Shown here in pieces: positions 35,842 to 43,850 of a stretch of 55,883 nucleotides of DNA. A program made the position numbers and the translations under genes. Each line of letters opens with the position of its first letter. Position 1 is the stretch's first letter. Source of the DNA: Gammaproteobacteria bacterium (GTDB lineage: Bacteria > Pseudomonadota > Gammaproteobacteria > Magnimaribacterales > Magnimaribacteraceae); NCBI GenBank assembly GCA_004214065.1, contig SGZM01000005.1, positions 1 through 55,883 on the forward strand. Direction: 5' to 3'. The notes under the pieces were generated by a model. The model did not search any database, was not told where the DNA came from, and was given only the letters and a program-made list of their open reading frames with translations.

Positions 35842-36793
35842 TCTTCGGCCAACCTTCTAGTGTATCTAAATAGCGTTTTACGCCTTCTTGGACATTAAGA
35901 AATTCTTCTTTATAACCTGCTTCTCTTAATTTTGAAATATTTGCTTCCGTAAAGCTTTGATAGGCTCCTTTTAGTTTGTCTGGAAAGGGAATATATTTTA
36001 TTTTACCTTTTTTATTCCAATCTATTACAGCATTAGCGACGTCATTGAATGTTTGGCTTCGACCCGTACCAACATTAAATATTCCAGAGATTTCTGTATT
36101 TTCTAGAAACCATAGATTTACTTTCACTACATCTTCTACGAAGATAAAATCTCTTCGCTGCTCACCGTCCTCATAACCATCTGTCCCTTCAAAAAGTTTT
36201 ATCTCATCATTAAGCTTTAATTGATTATGCAGATGGTAGGCAACACTTGCCATATTGCTTTTATGTTGTTCTTGAGGACCATAAACATTGAAATATCTTA
36301 ACCCTACAATCTGAGTTGTATTTTCTTTTAAATCCTCTCGAACTAGTTGATCAAATTTAAATTTAGAATACGCATAAAGGTTTATTGGGTTTTCATTCTT
36401 AATTTCTTCTCCAAATACTTTGCCATTCCCATATACGGACGCCGAAGAAGCATAGATAAGAGGCGTATTTGACCTCTTGGAGAGATTTAACAGTTCTTTT
36501 GAATACAGCAGATTATTTCTATATAAATATTCTGAATCCCATTCCATGGTATTAGAACAAGCACCTTGATGGAAAATCGCCTTAAGATTGATTCCATCAA
36601 AACTATTTTTCTGAACTTCCTTAAGAAATTCATCTATTTCAAGATAGTTTTCAATCTCACAATGTGCAATATTTTCTTTCAGTTCTGCATTAGCATGGTC
36701 ATCGACGGCAATAATATCCTTATAGCCAAGTCTATTCAGACCCTTGATTAAGTTTGATCCTATAAATCCATTACTGCCGGTTACTACTATCAC
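35831..36793 (-). CDS. hldD: ADP-L-glycero-D-manno-heptose 6-epimerase
   Basis: Epimerises ADP-D,D-heptose to the L,D form used by WaaF. The 320-residue short-chain dehydrogenase-like protein has the NAD(P) motif TGSNGFIGSNL (5-15), a catalytic YAYSKFK (YxxxK), GLRYFNVYGPQEQHK and the HldD-typical GACSNTMEWD segment. The start is GTG at 36793. It precedes the acyltransferase in a minus-strand pair (11-bp overlap) and diverges from waaA with 46 bp between starts. Confidence 0.95.
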   Translation of the reverse strand: MIVVTGSNGFIGSNLIKGLNRLGYKDIIAVDDHANAELKENIAHCEIENYLEIDEFLKEVQKNSFDGINLKAIFHQGACSNTMEWDSEYLYRNNLLYSKELLNLSKRSNTPLIYASSASVYGNGKVFGEEIKNENPINLYAYSKFKFDQLVREDLKENTTQIVGLRYFNVYGPQEQHKSNMASVAYHLHNQLKLNDEIKLFEGTDGYEDGEQRRDFIFVEDVVKVNLWFLENTEISGIFNVGTGRSQTFNDVANAVIDWNKKGKIKYIPFPDKLKGAYQSFTEANISKLREAGYKEEFLNVQEGVKRYLDTLEGWPKNEP

Positions 36794-36824
36794 AATTTTT
36801 AATTTAATTTAGGAATAATGGCTA

Positions 36825-36839
36825 TGTTAGCATACGCAT
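36825..36839 (+). promoter_or_regulatory. Predicted extended -10 of waaA giving a leaderless start
   Basis: TGTTAGCAT at 36825-36833 reads as an extended -10 (TGn plus TAGCAT) and is followed by exactly 6 nt (ACGCAT) and the waaA ATG at 36840. The nearest purine-rich ribosome-like site, AGGAAT at 36811-36816, is too far upstream (about 24 nt) to serve this ATG. Confidence 0.4.
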
Positions 36840-38120
36840 ATGGCCAGAAACCTGTATACAGCTGTAATTTCTTTATTATTGCCAGCCTATTTTTTAAGAT
36901 TATGTTGGAAGGGCTTAAAGAATAAGGAATATTTATTTAGATGGGGAGAAAGGTTAGGTTTAAGCTCACATGGGCCTTCTGAAGGTAAATCAATTATTTG
37001 GATTCACGCTGTTTCTGTTGGAGAAGTGAATGCCTCCATGTCCTTATTGAGGAAACTACTTGAAGACTATCCCAATTCTGAAATCTTAGTAACCACTACT
37101 ACGCCGACAGGATCTAAATTACTTATTGAGAGATTAGGCGGGAAAGTCAAACATCAATACATACCAGTTGATATACCTTTTTTTGTCACTCTATTTCTTG
37201 AAAGATGGAAGCCTAAGATGCTGATATTAATTGAAACTGAAATTTGGCCTAATATCATTAATAGTTGTAAAGAAAAGGATATATATACTGCCTTGGTAAA
37301 TGCAAGGCTCTCTGAAAAGTCTAAAAATAATTATATAAAGTATTCTTCTTTGATTCGGCCTGCAATAGATTCTATAGATATTATTTTGGCCCAATTCGAG
37401 TCAGATAAGAATCGTTTTCAAGAGTTGTCACCAAACAAAAAAATCAATTTATGCGGCAATTTAAAGTTTGATCAGGCTGTTCCAGATGAACTTGATGAGA
37501 TCTCTCAATCCATAAGGAAAAACTGGTCTATAAGTGGGAATTTCAGGCCAACTTTGATAGCTTCGAGCACTCATGAAGGCGAAGAAGAGATTATATTAAA
37601 TGCCTTCAAGGATATATTAAAAGCACTACCAGACGCATTGCTCATTCTAGTGCCTAGACACTTTGAGAGATTTGGTAGAGTAAAAAATCTAATCAAGGTC
37701 TCTGGTTTGGCACTTGCTGCCAGATCTAAAAAAACTGAGGTAGGTAAGGATATTCACGTTCTTTTTGGGGACACAATTGGCGAGCTTAACTTCCTTTATT
37801 CGCTGGCAGATATTGCTTTTGTAGGCGGAAGTTTAATAGATCACGGTGGACAAAATCTCCTTGAACCTTCTGCTCAAAGCATGGCCTTACTTTCGGGACC
37901 TAGCCTTAGAAATTTTTCAGACATATCTGAACAACTTAAAGCCAGTGGTGCTTTGGAAATCGTTCTTAACTCAGATGAGTTGTCAAAAAAATTCCTTAAA
38001 ATAATAAATGATCCTAAATTATTAGAGTCTAAAGGCAGGGCAGCTCTAGAGGTTTTTAATAAAAACAGAGGAGCTTTAGATATTATCCTCAACTACCTAA
38101 GCAATCCTCTCGCTGATTAA
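36840..38120 (+). CDS. waaA: 3-deoxy-D-manno-octulosonate (Kdo) transferase
   Basis: Transfers Kdo from CMP-Kdo to lipid IVA at the inner membrane. The 426-residue GT30 protein has an N-terminal membrane-associated helix (~6-24), the family block FRWGERLGLS, IWIHAVSVGEVNAS (general-base Glu), a donor domain with STHEGEEEIIL and LVPRHFERFGRV, and the C-terminal GGSLIDHGGQNLLEP motif. Length equals that of E. coli WaaA. The number of Kdo residues added cannot be read from sequence. Monocistronic; next gene is under a separate sigma-54 promoter. Confidence 0.95.
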   Translation: MARNLYTAVISLLLPAYFLRLCWKGLKNKEYLFRWGERLGLSSHGPSEGKSIIWIHAVSVGEVNASMSLLRKLLEDYPNSEILVTTTTPTGSKLLIERLGGKVKHQYIPVDIPFFVTLFLERWKPKMLILIETEIWPNIINSCKEKDIYTALVNARLSEKSKNNYIKYSSLIRPAIDSIDIILAQFESDKNRFQELSPNKKINLCGNLKFDQAVPDELDEISQSIRKNWSISGNFRPTLIASSTHEGEEEIILNAFKDILKALPDALLILVPRHFERFGRVKNLIKVSGLALAARSKKTEVGKDIHVLFGDTIGELNFLYSLADIAFVGGSLIDHGGQNLLEPSAQSMALLSGPSLRNFSDISEQLKASGALEIVLNSDELSKKFLKIINDPKLLESKGRAALEVFNKNRGALDIILNYLSNPLAD

Positions 38121-38148
38121 AAAATATTGCCCGATTCTAGAGCCATTT

Positions 38149-38164
38149 TTGCTATCCAAGCACA
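38149..38164 (+). promoter_or_regulatory. Candidate enhancer element upstream of glnK-amtB 1
   Basis: TTGCTATC-N4-CACA lies 67 bp before the -24 GG of the sigma-54 promoter. The same TTGCTATC plus CACA pattern (N5) lies 69 bp before the equivalent position of the second glnK-amtB promoter. The placement suits an enhancer-binding activator, but it does not match the NtrC palindrome. Confidence 0.35.
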
Positions 38165-38213
38165 GTCTTAGAACATCTCGGTACAAAATCCTCTAATTTT
38201 ACCTATTTTAGTA

Positions 38214-38230
38214 TTGGCACTGAGATTGCA
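38214..38230 (+). promoter_or_regulatory. Sigma-54 promoter of glnK-amtB 1
   Basis: TTGGCAC-N5-TTGCA with 10 nt between the invariant GG (38216-38217) and GC (38228-38229) is a near-perfect -24/-12 sigma-54 promoter. Transcription would start around 38241, giving a leader of ~32 nt that contains the AAAGGAG ribosome site at 38261-38267 before the glnK ATG. Implies RpoN plus a nitrogen-responsive activator. Confidence 0.88.
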
Positions 38231-38272
38231 TATATTCTTCTGTATTTTTCTAAAAAATTAAAGGAGAAAATA

Positions 38273-38611
38273 ATGAAGTTAATAACAGCAGTTATTAAAC
38301 CTTTTAAACTTGATGAAGTCAGGGAAGCACTCTTAAGTGTAGGTGTTACTGGACTGACTGTCACGGATGTAAAAGGTTATGGCAGACAAAAAGGCCATAC
38401 AGAGCTATACAGAGGATCTGAATATGAGGTCGATTTGTTACCAAAAACAAAGATCGAAATTGCGGTATCTGATGAGAAAGCTGACGAGGTTGTAGAAGCT
38501 ATTAGTACTTCTGCTAATTCAAACAAAATAGGTGATGGAAAGATTTTTGTTGTAGATCTTAATCAACTGGTCCGTATTAGGACCGGAGATCTAAACGAAG
38601 ACGCGCTATAA
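38273..38611 (+). CDS. glnK: PII nitrogen regulatory protein (GlnB/GlnK), copy 1
   Basis: A 112-residue PII signal protein, sensing 2-oxoglutarate and ATP/ADP and blocking AmtB when nitrogen is plentiful. The T-loop is intact: [15 protein letters not shown] with Tyr51, the uridylylation site, and the C-terminal GDGKIFV and RIRTGDLNEDAL signatures. Strong ribosome site AAAGGAG. It is 15 bp before amtB and under a sigma-54 promoter, which fits the GlnK (ammonium-channel) role better than a housekeeping GlnB. Confidence 0.95.
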   Translation: MKLITAVIKPFKLDEVREALLSVGVTGLTVTDVKGYGRQKGHTELYRGSEYEVDLLPKTKIEIAVSDEKADEVVEAISTSANSNKIGDGKIFVVDLNQLVRIRTGDLNEDAL

Positions 38612-38626
38612 ATTTAAGGAGATAAA

Positions 38627-39850
38627 ATGACAGAACTAGAATTTGCGCTTAATACCTTCTACCTTCTAATGAGTGGAGCTTTAGTCATGTGGATGGCTGC
38701 AGGATTTACTATGTTAGAAGCTGGATTGGTTCGTTCAAAGAATGCTGCAGAGATAGTAACTAAGAATTTAGGACTATTTTCTATAGCTTGTGTAATGTAT
38801 TTGGTATGTGGCTTCTTTATCATGTATCCAGGAGACTCAGCAGTTTCAGCATGGGTACCAGGATTTAGCTTGTCATATTTGGGACTTGGAATGGGTGACC
38901 AAGATATGTCCTATGGATCGTATTCAGAAGGGTCAGATTTCTTCTTCCAAGTAGTATTCGTTGCGACTGCAATGTCTATCGTTTCGGGTGCAGTGGCAGA
39001 AAGAATGAAATTATTACCTTTCTTTGCATTTGCAGTTGTCTTAACCGGTTTCATTTATCCAGTTCAAGGATACTGGAAATGGGGTGGCGGTGGACTGGAT
39101 GCTCTAGGCTATACAGATTTTGCCGGGTCGGGTGTTGTGCATCTATGTGGAGCTGCAGCCGCTTTAGCCGCCGTATTTATACTAGGAGCTAGGAAAGGAA
39201 AATATGGAGAGAATGGATCCGTATATGCTATACCTGGATCTAATATACCCATAGCAGCCTTAGGTGCTTTAGTGCTTTGGTTAGGTTGGTTTGGTTTTAA
39301 TGGCGGTTCTCAGCTTGCCATTAATACTGCAGCTGACGCTATAGCTGTTGGTCAAGTATTTCTAAATACAAATATGTCCGCTGCTGGAGGTGTCCTAGGT
39401 GCTTTATTTGCTAGTAAAATCTTTAGTGGGAAGGCTGATGTAACCATGGCTATAAATGGTGCGATTGCCGGGTTAGTGGCTATAACGGCTGCTCCAGATA
39501 CCCCTACGGGAGGTTTAGCAACTTTAATCGGTCTCATTGGTGGTGTCATCGTCTATTTCTCAGTCATTATCCTAGATACAAAACTGAAGATTGATGATCC
39601 AGTTGGTGCTATATCAGCTCACGGTACAGTAGGTATCTGGGGAATTATGGCAACTCCATTATCAGGAGCTGGAGCTTTTGGAACTCAATTCCTAGGCGCC
39701 TTGATAATATTTGCATGGGTATTCGTAACCAGCTTCATCGTTCTAAAGATCTTAGATTCTGTAGTAGGAATTAGAGCATCTGATGAAGACGAAGAAATAG
39801 GTTTAGATAAAGCAGAAATTGGAGTAGAAGCCTACCCAGATTTCAAGTAA
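38627..39850 (+). CDS. amtB: Ammonium transporter, copy 1 (no signal peptide)
   Basis: Inner-membrane ammonium channel of 407 residues with about 11 membrane helices. The twin pore histidines appear in SGVVHLCGAAAALA and AISAHGTVGIWG, the Phe gate region in LWLGWFGFNGG, and AGFTMLEAGLVRSKNAAEIV is the family N-terminal helix. It lacks the cleaved signal peptide seen in copy 2 and differs in sequence throughout, so it belongs to a different Amt subgroup rather than being a recent duplicate. AGGAG ribosome site upstream. Followed by a strong terminator. Confidence 0.94.
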   Translation: MTELEFALNTFYLLMSGALVMWMAAGFTMLEAGLVRSKNAAEIVTKNLGLFSIACVMYLVCGFFIMYPGDSAVSAWVPGFSLSYLGLGMGDQDMSYGSYSEGSDFFFQVVFVATAMSIVSGAVAERMKLLPFFAFAVVLTGFIYPVQGYWKWGGGGLDALGYTDFAGSGVVHLCGAAAALAAVFILGARKGKYGENGSVYAIPGSNIPIAALGALVLWLGWFGFNGGSQLAINTAADAIAVGQVFLNTNMSAAGGVLGALFASKIFSGKADVTMAINGAIAGLVAITAAPDTPTGGLATLIGLIGGVIVYFSVIILDTKLKIDDPVGAISAHGTVGIWGIMATPLSGAGAFGTQFLGALIIFAWVFVTSFIVLKILDSVVGIRASDEDEEIGLDKAEIGVEAYPDFK

Positions 39851-39890
39851 TGCTGCGCTAGATTATGTCAATTCTTTTGCATAATAAAAT

Positions 39891-39927
39891 TAGGTGGCCC
39901 TTAACCGGGTCACCTATTTATTTTTTG
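39891..39927 (+). terminator. Rho-independent terminator after amtB 1
   Basis: Stem AGGTGGCCC (39892-39900) pairs with GGGTCACCT (39907-39915) around a 6-nt loop with one G-U pair, followed by the T-rich ATTTATTTTTT. Confidence 0.88.
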
Positions 39928-39969
39928 AGCGTAAATGGATTTACACATTAACAAGGAAGTTAACTCAAT

Positions 39970-40158
39970 TTGATTATGGACATAAAACTTATTAAACCTA
40001 AAGAAGCTGCACAAATACTTATGTGCAGTGAAAGAACATTAGAGGCATGGCGCAGAGAAGAAAAAGGACCATGCTATTATAAAATAGAAGGAAAGATTCT
40101 ATATAAAGCAGAAGATATTCTAAGTTTTATTGAGGAATCTAAAGTTTCAATACAATAA
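39970..40158 (+). CDS. Small HTH (excisionase/MerR-like, HTH_17) protein
   Basis: A 60-62 residue DNA-binding protein consisting of one winged helix-turn-helix of the excisionase-like type: IKPKEAAQILMCSERTLEAWRREEKGP (in two parts), then YYKIEGKILYKAEDILSFIE, the classic HTH_17 pattern. Start is either TTG at 39970, 12 nt after AAGGA (39953-39957), or ATG at 39976. It lies between the first amtB terminator and a lipoprotein gene starting 20 bp later. No integrase, attachment site or other mobile-element gene is present, so a regulator role is likelier than excision. Target unknown. Confidence 0.7.
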   Translation: MIMDIKLIKPKEAAQILMCSERTLEAWRREEKGPCYYKIEGKILYKAEDILSFIEESKVSIQ

Positions 40159-40177
40159 TAAAAAGAGGAGAGGTGTA

Positions 40178-40993
40178 ATGCATAGAAATAATTTTTCCAT
40201 CATATTCTTATTATCAATTTTTGTAGTTTCGTGCTCAGGCTCGGTAGAGAAAGAGTCGATATATGAAAATGATGACAATACTGCATATGTTGAATATCTC
40301 TGGTGTAAAAACGGACCAGATATGTCACAAGAGGCTTTTACAAGTATGATTTCTGAATGGAATGAAATTCTTGATGGATTAGACACAGCAGTTCCAATGT
40401 CTGTTGGACTAGTACCAAGGACGGAAACAGACTTATATGACGGGATGTGGGTTCTAGTTTGGGAATCAAAAGCACAAAGCAAAAAAGGATGGGATGAATG
40501 GCTTGCAGGGCCTGCGGAAGATTGGACTGAGAAGACAAGCTCCATACTCGCTTGCGGAGCATCTGATAATGGAGAAGAGCTTAATTACGCTTTTAACGTA
40601 AGTTCTTTTAGAGCTGCTGGAGCTCAGGATAGTGAACCAGGAGGTGTAGCTGGGTTTGCTTTTTGTAGTTATAACGAATCTTTTGGATCGAACGAACTCT
40701 TGGCAAGTCTAGATGCTTATAATGGCTGGTTAGATGCAGCTCAAGAAGCAGCTGGTACAGCATCGCCATATTTTTATACTATTCACGAGCCTGACTTTGA
40801 GACACCTATACCAGGAACCTCAACCGGCTCTTATGATTATGCTTTTCATCATTTTTGGGAATCAGAAGATTCTAGACAATTAGGTGCTGCTTTATTTGCG
40901 GATACTGCTCCTGTCCCTGAAGGTCCACAACCTGATTGTGGAGATGATATGTTTCTGTTTGATACATATCCTTTTAGATCCCCTCAAGGATAA
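40178..40993 (+). CDS. Lipoprotein of unknown function
   Basis: A 271-residue predicted lipoprotein: residues 1-19 are a signal peptide with lipobox VVSC (Cys19). The mature part is acidic and has two similar-looking halves (TAYVEYLWCKNGPDMSQEAF... and GVAGFAFCSYNESFGSNELL...), each followed by a region ending in a W-rich HFWES or VWESKAQ segment, suggesting a duplicated dimeric alpha/beta-barrel-like fold. Five cysteines may form disulfides. The chosen ATG has a strong AGAGGAGAGG ribosome site; a longer frame from 40130 would spoil the signal peptide. It sits between two glnK-amtB units and after a small HTH gene. I do not recognise the family. Confidence 0.75.
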   Translation: MHRNNFSIIFLLSIFVVSCSGSVEKESIYENDDNTAYVEYLWCKNGPDMSQEAFTSMISEWNEILDGLDTAVPMSVGLVPRTETDLYDGMWVLVWESKAQSKKGWDEWLAGPAEDWTEKTSSILACGASDNGEELNYAFNVSSFRAAGAQDSEPGGVAGFAFCSYNESFGSNELLASLDAYNGWLDAAQEAAGTASPYFYTIHEPDFETPIPGTSTGSYDYAFHHFWESEDSRQLGAALFADTAPVPEGPQPDCGDDMFLFDTYPFRSPQG

Positions 40994-41012
40994 TATTAAG
41001 TAAAGACACTTT

Positions 41013-41047
41013 TTGGTGCAGTCTTCCATAGACTGCACCATTTTATT
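41013..41047 (+). terminator. Rho-independent terminator after the lipoprotein gene
   Basis: Stem GGTGCAGTCT (41015-41024) pairs with AGACTGCACC (41030-41039) around a 5-nt loop, followed by ATTTTATT. It isolates the lipoprotein gene from the second glnK-amtB promoter. Confidence 0.85.
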
Positions 41048-41062
41048 GCTTATTGCTATCTC
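41046..41062 (+). promoter_or_regulatory. Candidate enhancer element upstream of glnK-amtB 2
   Basis: TTGCTATC-N5-CACA, matching the element at the first glnK-amtB unit and lying at nearly the same distance (69 bp) from the sigma-54 -24 GG. Here it is also within ATTG-N12-CAAT, a short inverted repeat. Confidence 0.35.
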
Positions 41063-41112
41063 TATCACAATAGAAACCCTGTAAAACCCTATAATTCACT
41101 ATATAACACTAA

Positions 41113-41129
41113 TTGGTATAAAGATTGCA
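41113..41129 (+). promoter_or_regulatory. Sigma-54 promoter of glnK-amtB 2
   Basis: TTGGTAT-N5-TTGCA with GG at 41115-41116 and GC at 41127-41128, separated by the required 10 nt. The -12 half (AGATTGCATATA) is identical to that of the first unit. It predicts a start near 41140 and a leader of about 73 nt. Confidence 0.82.
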
Positions 41130-41188
41130 TATAACTTAAAGAATTGTTTTCTATTTTAATAACAGTGAATTCAATCTATAGTTAGTAG

Positions 41189-41551
<363 letters not shown>

Positions 41552-41566
41552 AATTTAGGTGAGATA

Positions 41567-42844
41567 ATGATAAAAAAAATACTACTTCTTTCAATAGCTT
41601 CATTTTCTATTGGCATATCGGCCGATGAATTAAATTCAGGCGACACAGCTTGGATACTAACTTCCACAGCCTTGGTGTTGTTTATGACTCTGCCTGGATT
41701 GTCACTCTTCTATGCTGGGCTAGTGAGAAGTAAGAACGCAATTTCGGTATTGATGCAGTGTTTTGCAATAGCTTGTATCGTCTCTGTTGCTTGGGTAGTT
41801 TACGGATATAGTCTTGCCTTTACAGAAGGTAATGCCTTTATTGGTGGAACTAGTGCCTTCTTCTTAAGCGGTATAGGTCGTGATACTTTGGCACCAGGAA
41901 CAACAATGCCACATTCATTATTTGTTATTTTCCAAATGACTTTTGCAATAATAACTCCTGCTTTGGTTGTAGGAGCTTTCGCAGAAAGGATGAAGTTTGG
42001 TGCTATGTGTCTTTTCTCCCTTCTTTGGTTTACGGCAGTTTATATTCCAGCTTGCCATATGATATGGGGCGGTGGTTATCTAGGCGATGTAAAAGATTTT
42101 GCTGGAGGATTAGTAGTTCACCTAACTTGTGGAGTAGGAGCTTTAGTTATTGCTATTATGCTAGGTCCCAGGAAAGGATTTCCTTCGACTGCTATGCCGC
42201 CTCACAACCGCACAATGGTAGTTACTGGTGCAGCAATGCTTTGGGTTGGATGGTTTGGTTTCAATGCTGGTAGCTCTTGGGCTGCAGATGGCTTGGCTGG
42301 CATGGCGATGCTTGTAACTCATATTAGCGCCGCAACAGGAGCTTTGACATGGATGGCCATAGAATGGCTCAAAGGTGGCAAACCAACAATTGTAGGAATT
42401 GCAACAGGAATGGTAGCTGGCTTAGCTACTATTACACCTGCAGCTGGAAGTGTTGGTCCAGAAGGTGCTCTTCTAATTGGTTTAATGGCAGGTTCTATAT
42501 GTTTTTATGCAACTCAAGCAGTTAAAGGAGTTTTTGGAATAGATGACTCATTAGATGTTTTTCCAGTTCATGGCGTTGGAGGCATTATCGGTATAATCAT
42601 GGTTAGTTTTTTAGGCGTACAAGGTGGGTTTTTAGGGTCTAGTGCAGGTGAATCTTGGGTTCCAATGGAGCAATTTTTGATTCAGATGAAAGGTATAGTC
42701 GTAATAGGAGCATGGACAGCTGTTGCTTCTTGGGCCATATTAAAATTAATTGGTTCTTTTACTCCACTAAGAGTCACAGAGGAAGAAGAGTATGAAGGCC
42801 TTGATGTAGTAGAACATGAAGAAAGAAGTTACGACTTAATCTAA
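41567..42844 (+). CDS. amtB: Ammonium transporter, copy 2 (with signal peptide)
   Basis: A 425-residue ammonium channel of the classical AmtB subgroup. A cleavable signal peptide (~1-19, ending GISA) precedes the first helix DTAWILTSTALVLFMTLPGL; the pore histidines lie in GLVVHLTCGVGAL and FPVHGVGGIIG and the Phe gate region in LWVGWFGFNAG. The soluble C-terminal tail (FTPLRVTEEEEYEGLDVVEHEE) is the GlnK-binding segment typical of AmtB. Ends in a strong bidirectional terminator. Confidence 0.95.
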   Translation: MIKKILLLSIASFSIGISADELNSGDTAWILTSTALVLFMTLPGLSLFYAGLVRSKNAISVLMQCFAIACIVSVAWVVYGYSLAFTEGNAFIGGTSAFFLSGIGRDTLAPGTTMPHSLFVIFQMTFAIITPALVVGAFAERMKFGAMCLFSLLWFTAVYIPACHMIWGGGYLGDVKDFAGGLVVHLTCGVGALVIAIMLGPRKGFPSTAMPPHNRTMVVTGAAMLWVGWFGFNAGSSWAADGLAGMAMLVTHISAATGALTWMAIEWLKGGKPTIVGIATGMVAGLATITPAAGSVGPEGALLIGLMAGSICFYATQAVKGVFGIDDSLDVFPVHGVGGIIGIIMVSFLGVQGGFLGSSAGESWVPMEQFLIQMKGIVVIGAWTAVASWAILKLIGSFTPLRVTEEEEYEGLDVVEHEERSYDLI

Positions 42845-42858
42845 GTAATTAATCTTAT

Positions 42859-42889
42859 AAAAAAACCGGCCTTATAGCCGGTTTTTTTC
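42859..42889. terminator. Rho-independent terminator after amtB 2
   Basis: AAAAACCGGC (42861-42870) pairs with GCCGGTTTTT (42877-42886) around a 6-nt loop, with T-runs on the plus strand and A-runs (T on the other strand) before it, so it can work in both directions. Confidence 0.9.
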
Positions 42890-42915
42890 TCTCTAAATCC
42901 ATTATTATACGTAGT

Positions 42916-43845
42916 GTGAAAAGCCAGTTAATTCTATCAATAATGGGACCTACAGGAGTAGGTAAAACAGATTTGGCTATGGATTTGTATGAACAGATTC
43001 CGATAGAAATCATTAGCGTAGATTCAGTACAGATTTATAAAAATTTAGATATTGGAAGTGGTAAACCCTCCAAAGAAGTTCTCAAAACCTTTCCACATGA
43101 AATGATTGATATTATCGAGTGTTCTGAAAATTATTCGACCGCTAAATTTCAAAATGACTGCTTAGCATGCATAAAAAAAGCTTTTGATGGAGATAAGATT
43201 CCAGTTTTGGTTGGAGGATCAATGATGTATTTTCACCATCTTGTAAATGGGCTCTCAAGATTACCCTCTGTAAGCCAAGAAACAAGGCATAAAGTGCAGA
43301 AAGAGTTTGAAGAGAAGGGCTCAATAGAGATGCATCAATATTTACAAGAAATAGATACAGAGGCTTCTTTAAAAATTCATGAAAATGATTCTCAAAGAAT
43401 TAAAAGAGCTATAGAGGTCTTTAAAGAAACCGGTAAGCAGTTTTCTCAATTGCAAGCTCAACAAAAAAAAGAAATAGATAAATTAATTAGTTCATCTAAT
43501 CTTAAGCAAATTGCGATTAAGCCAACAGACAAAGCAATGCATCGTGAGGTGGTTGCAAATAGATTTAAAGATATGATCGAAAAAGGCCTTATAGAAGAGG
43601 TAGAAAAAATTCTAGATCATAAAAATATATCAAGAAACTCACAATCAATGAAAAGTGTAGGTTACAGACAAGTTTGTGATTTTTTAGAAGGAGATATTGA
43701 TCTTGATGATATGATTGAAAAGGGAATTAATGCTACGAGACAGCTTGCTAAAAGACAAATGACTTGGATTAATAGCTGGAAAGATTTAATAATTTTAGAA
43801 AAAAATGCTGAACTTTCAACTTCGGTAAAAAGAATAATTGAATAA
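42916..43845 (+). CDS. miaA: tRNA dimethylallyltransferase
   Basis: Adds an isopentenyl group to A37 of tRNAs reading UNN codons. The 309-residue protein has P-loop GPTGVGKT (11-18), ISVDSVQIYKNLDIGSGKP (DSxQvY), GGSMMYFHHLVNGL, and the later RQLAKRQMTW motif, all as in MiaA. The start is GTG at 42916; there is no Shine-Dalgarno site, and TATTAT (42903-42908) ends 7 nt before it, so it may be leaderless. It heads the miaA-hflX-hflK-hflC-hisZ-purA run, with 5 bp to hflX and no hfq between them. Confidence 0.94.
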   Translation: MKSQLILSIMGPTGVGKTDLAMDLYEQIPIEIISVDSVQIYKNLDIGSGKPSKEVLKTFPHEMIDIIECSENYSTAKFQNDCLACIKKAFDGDKIPVLVGGSMMYFHHLVNGLSRLPSVSQETRHKVQKEFEEKGSIEMHQYLQEIDTEASLKIHENDSQRIKRAIEVFKETGKQFSQLQAQQKKEIDKLISSSNLKQIAIKPTDKAMHREVVANRFKDMIEKGLIEEVEKILDHKNISRNSQSMKSVGYRQVCDFLEGDIDLDDMIEKGINATRQLAKRQMTWINSWKDLIILEKNAELSTSVKRIIE

Positions 43846-43850
43846 AACTA

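Noticed and set aside
36818-36925. A 35-codon ORF from ATG 36818 with AGGAAT just upstream, overlapping the waaA start in another frame.
   Set aside because: It has no recognisable features and low-complexity hydrophobic content from the waaA membrane helix read out of frame; a leader peptide is possible but unsupported.
39970-40158. Excisionase-like HTH gene as a sign of an integrated element.
   Set aside because: No integrase, transposase, direct repeats or compositional break nearby; HTH_17 proteins are often plain regulators.
41015-41039. TGGTGCA...TGCACCA arms upstream of the second glnK look like NtrC half-sites.
   Set aside because: The half-sites are in reversed order with a 13-bp spacer, unlike the 17-bp NtrC palindrome, and the sequence is fully explained as the stem of the lipoprotein terminator.
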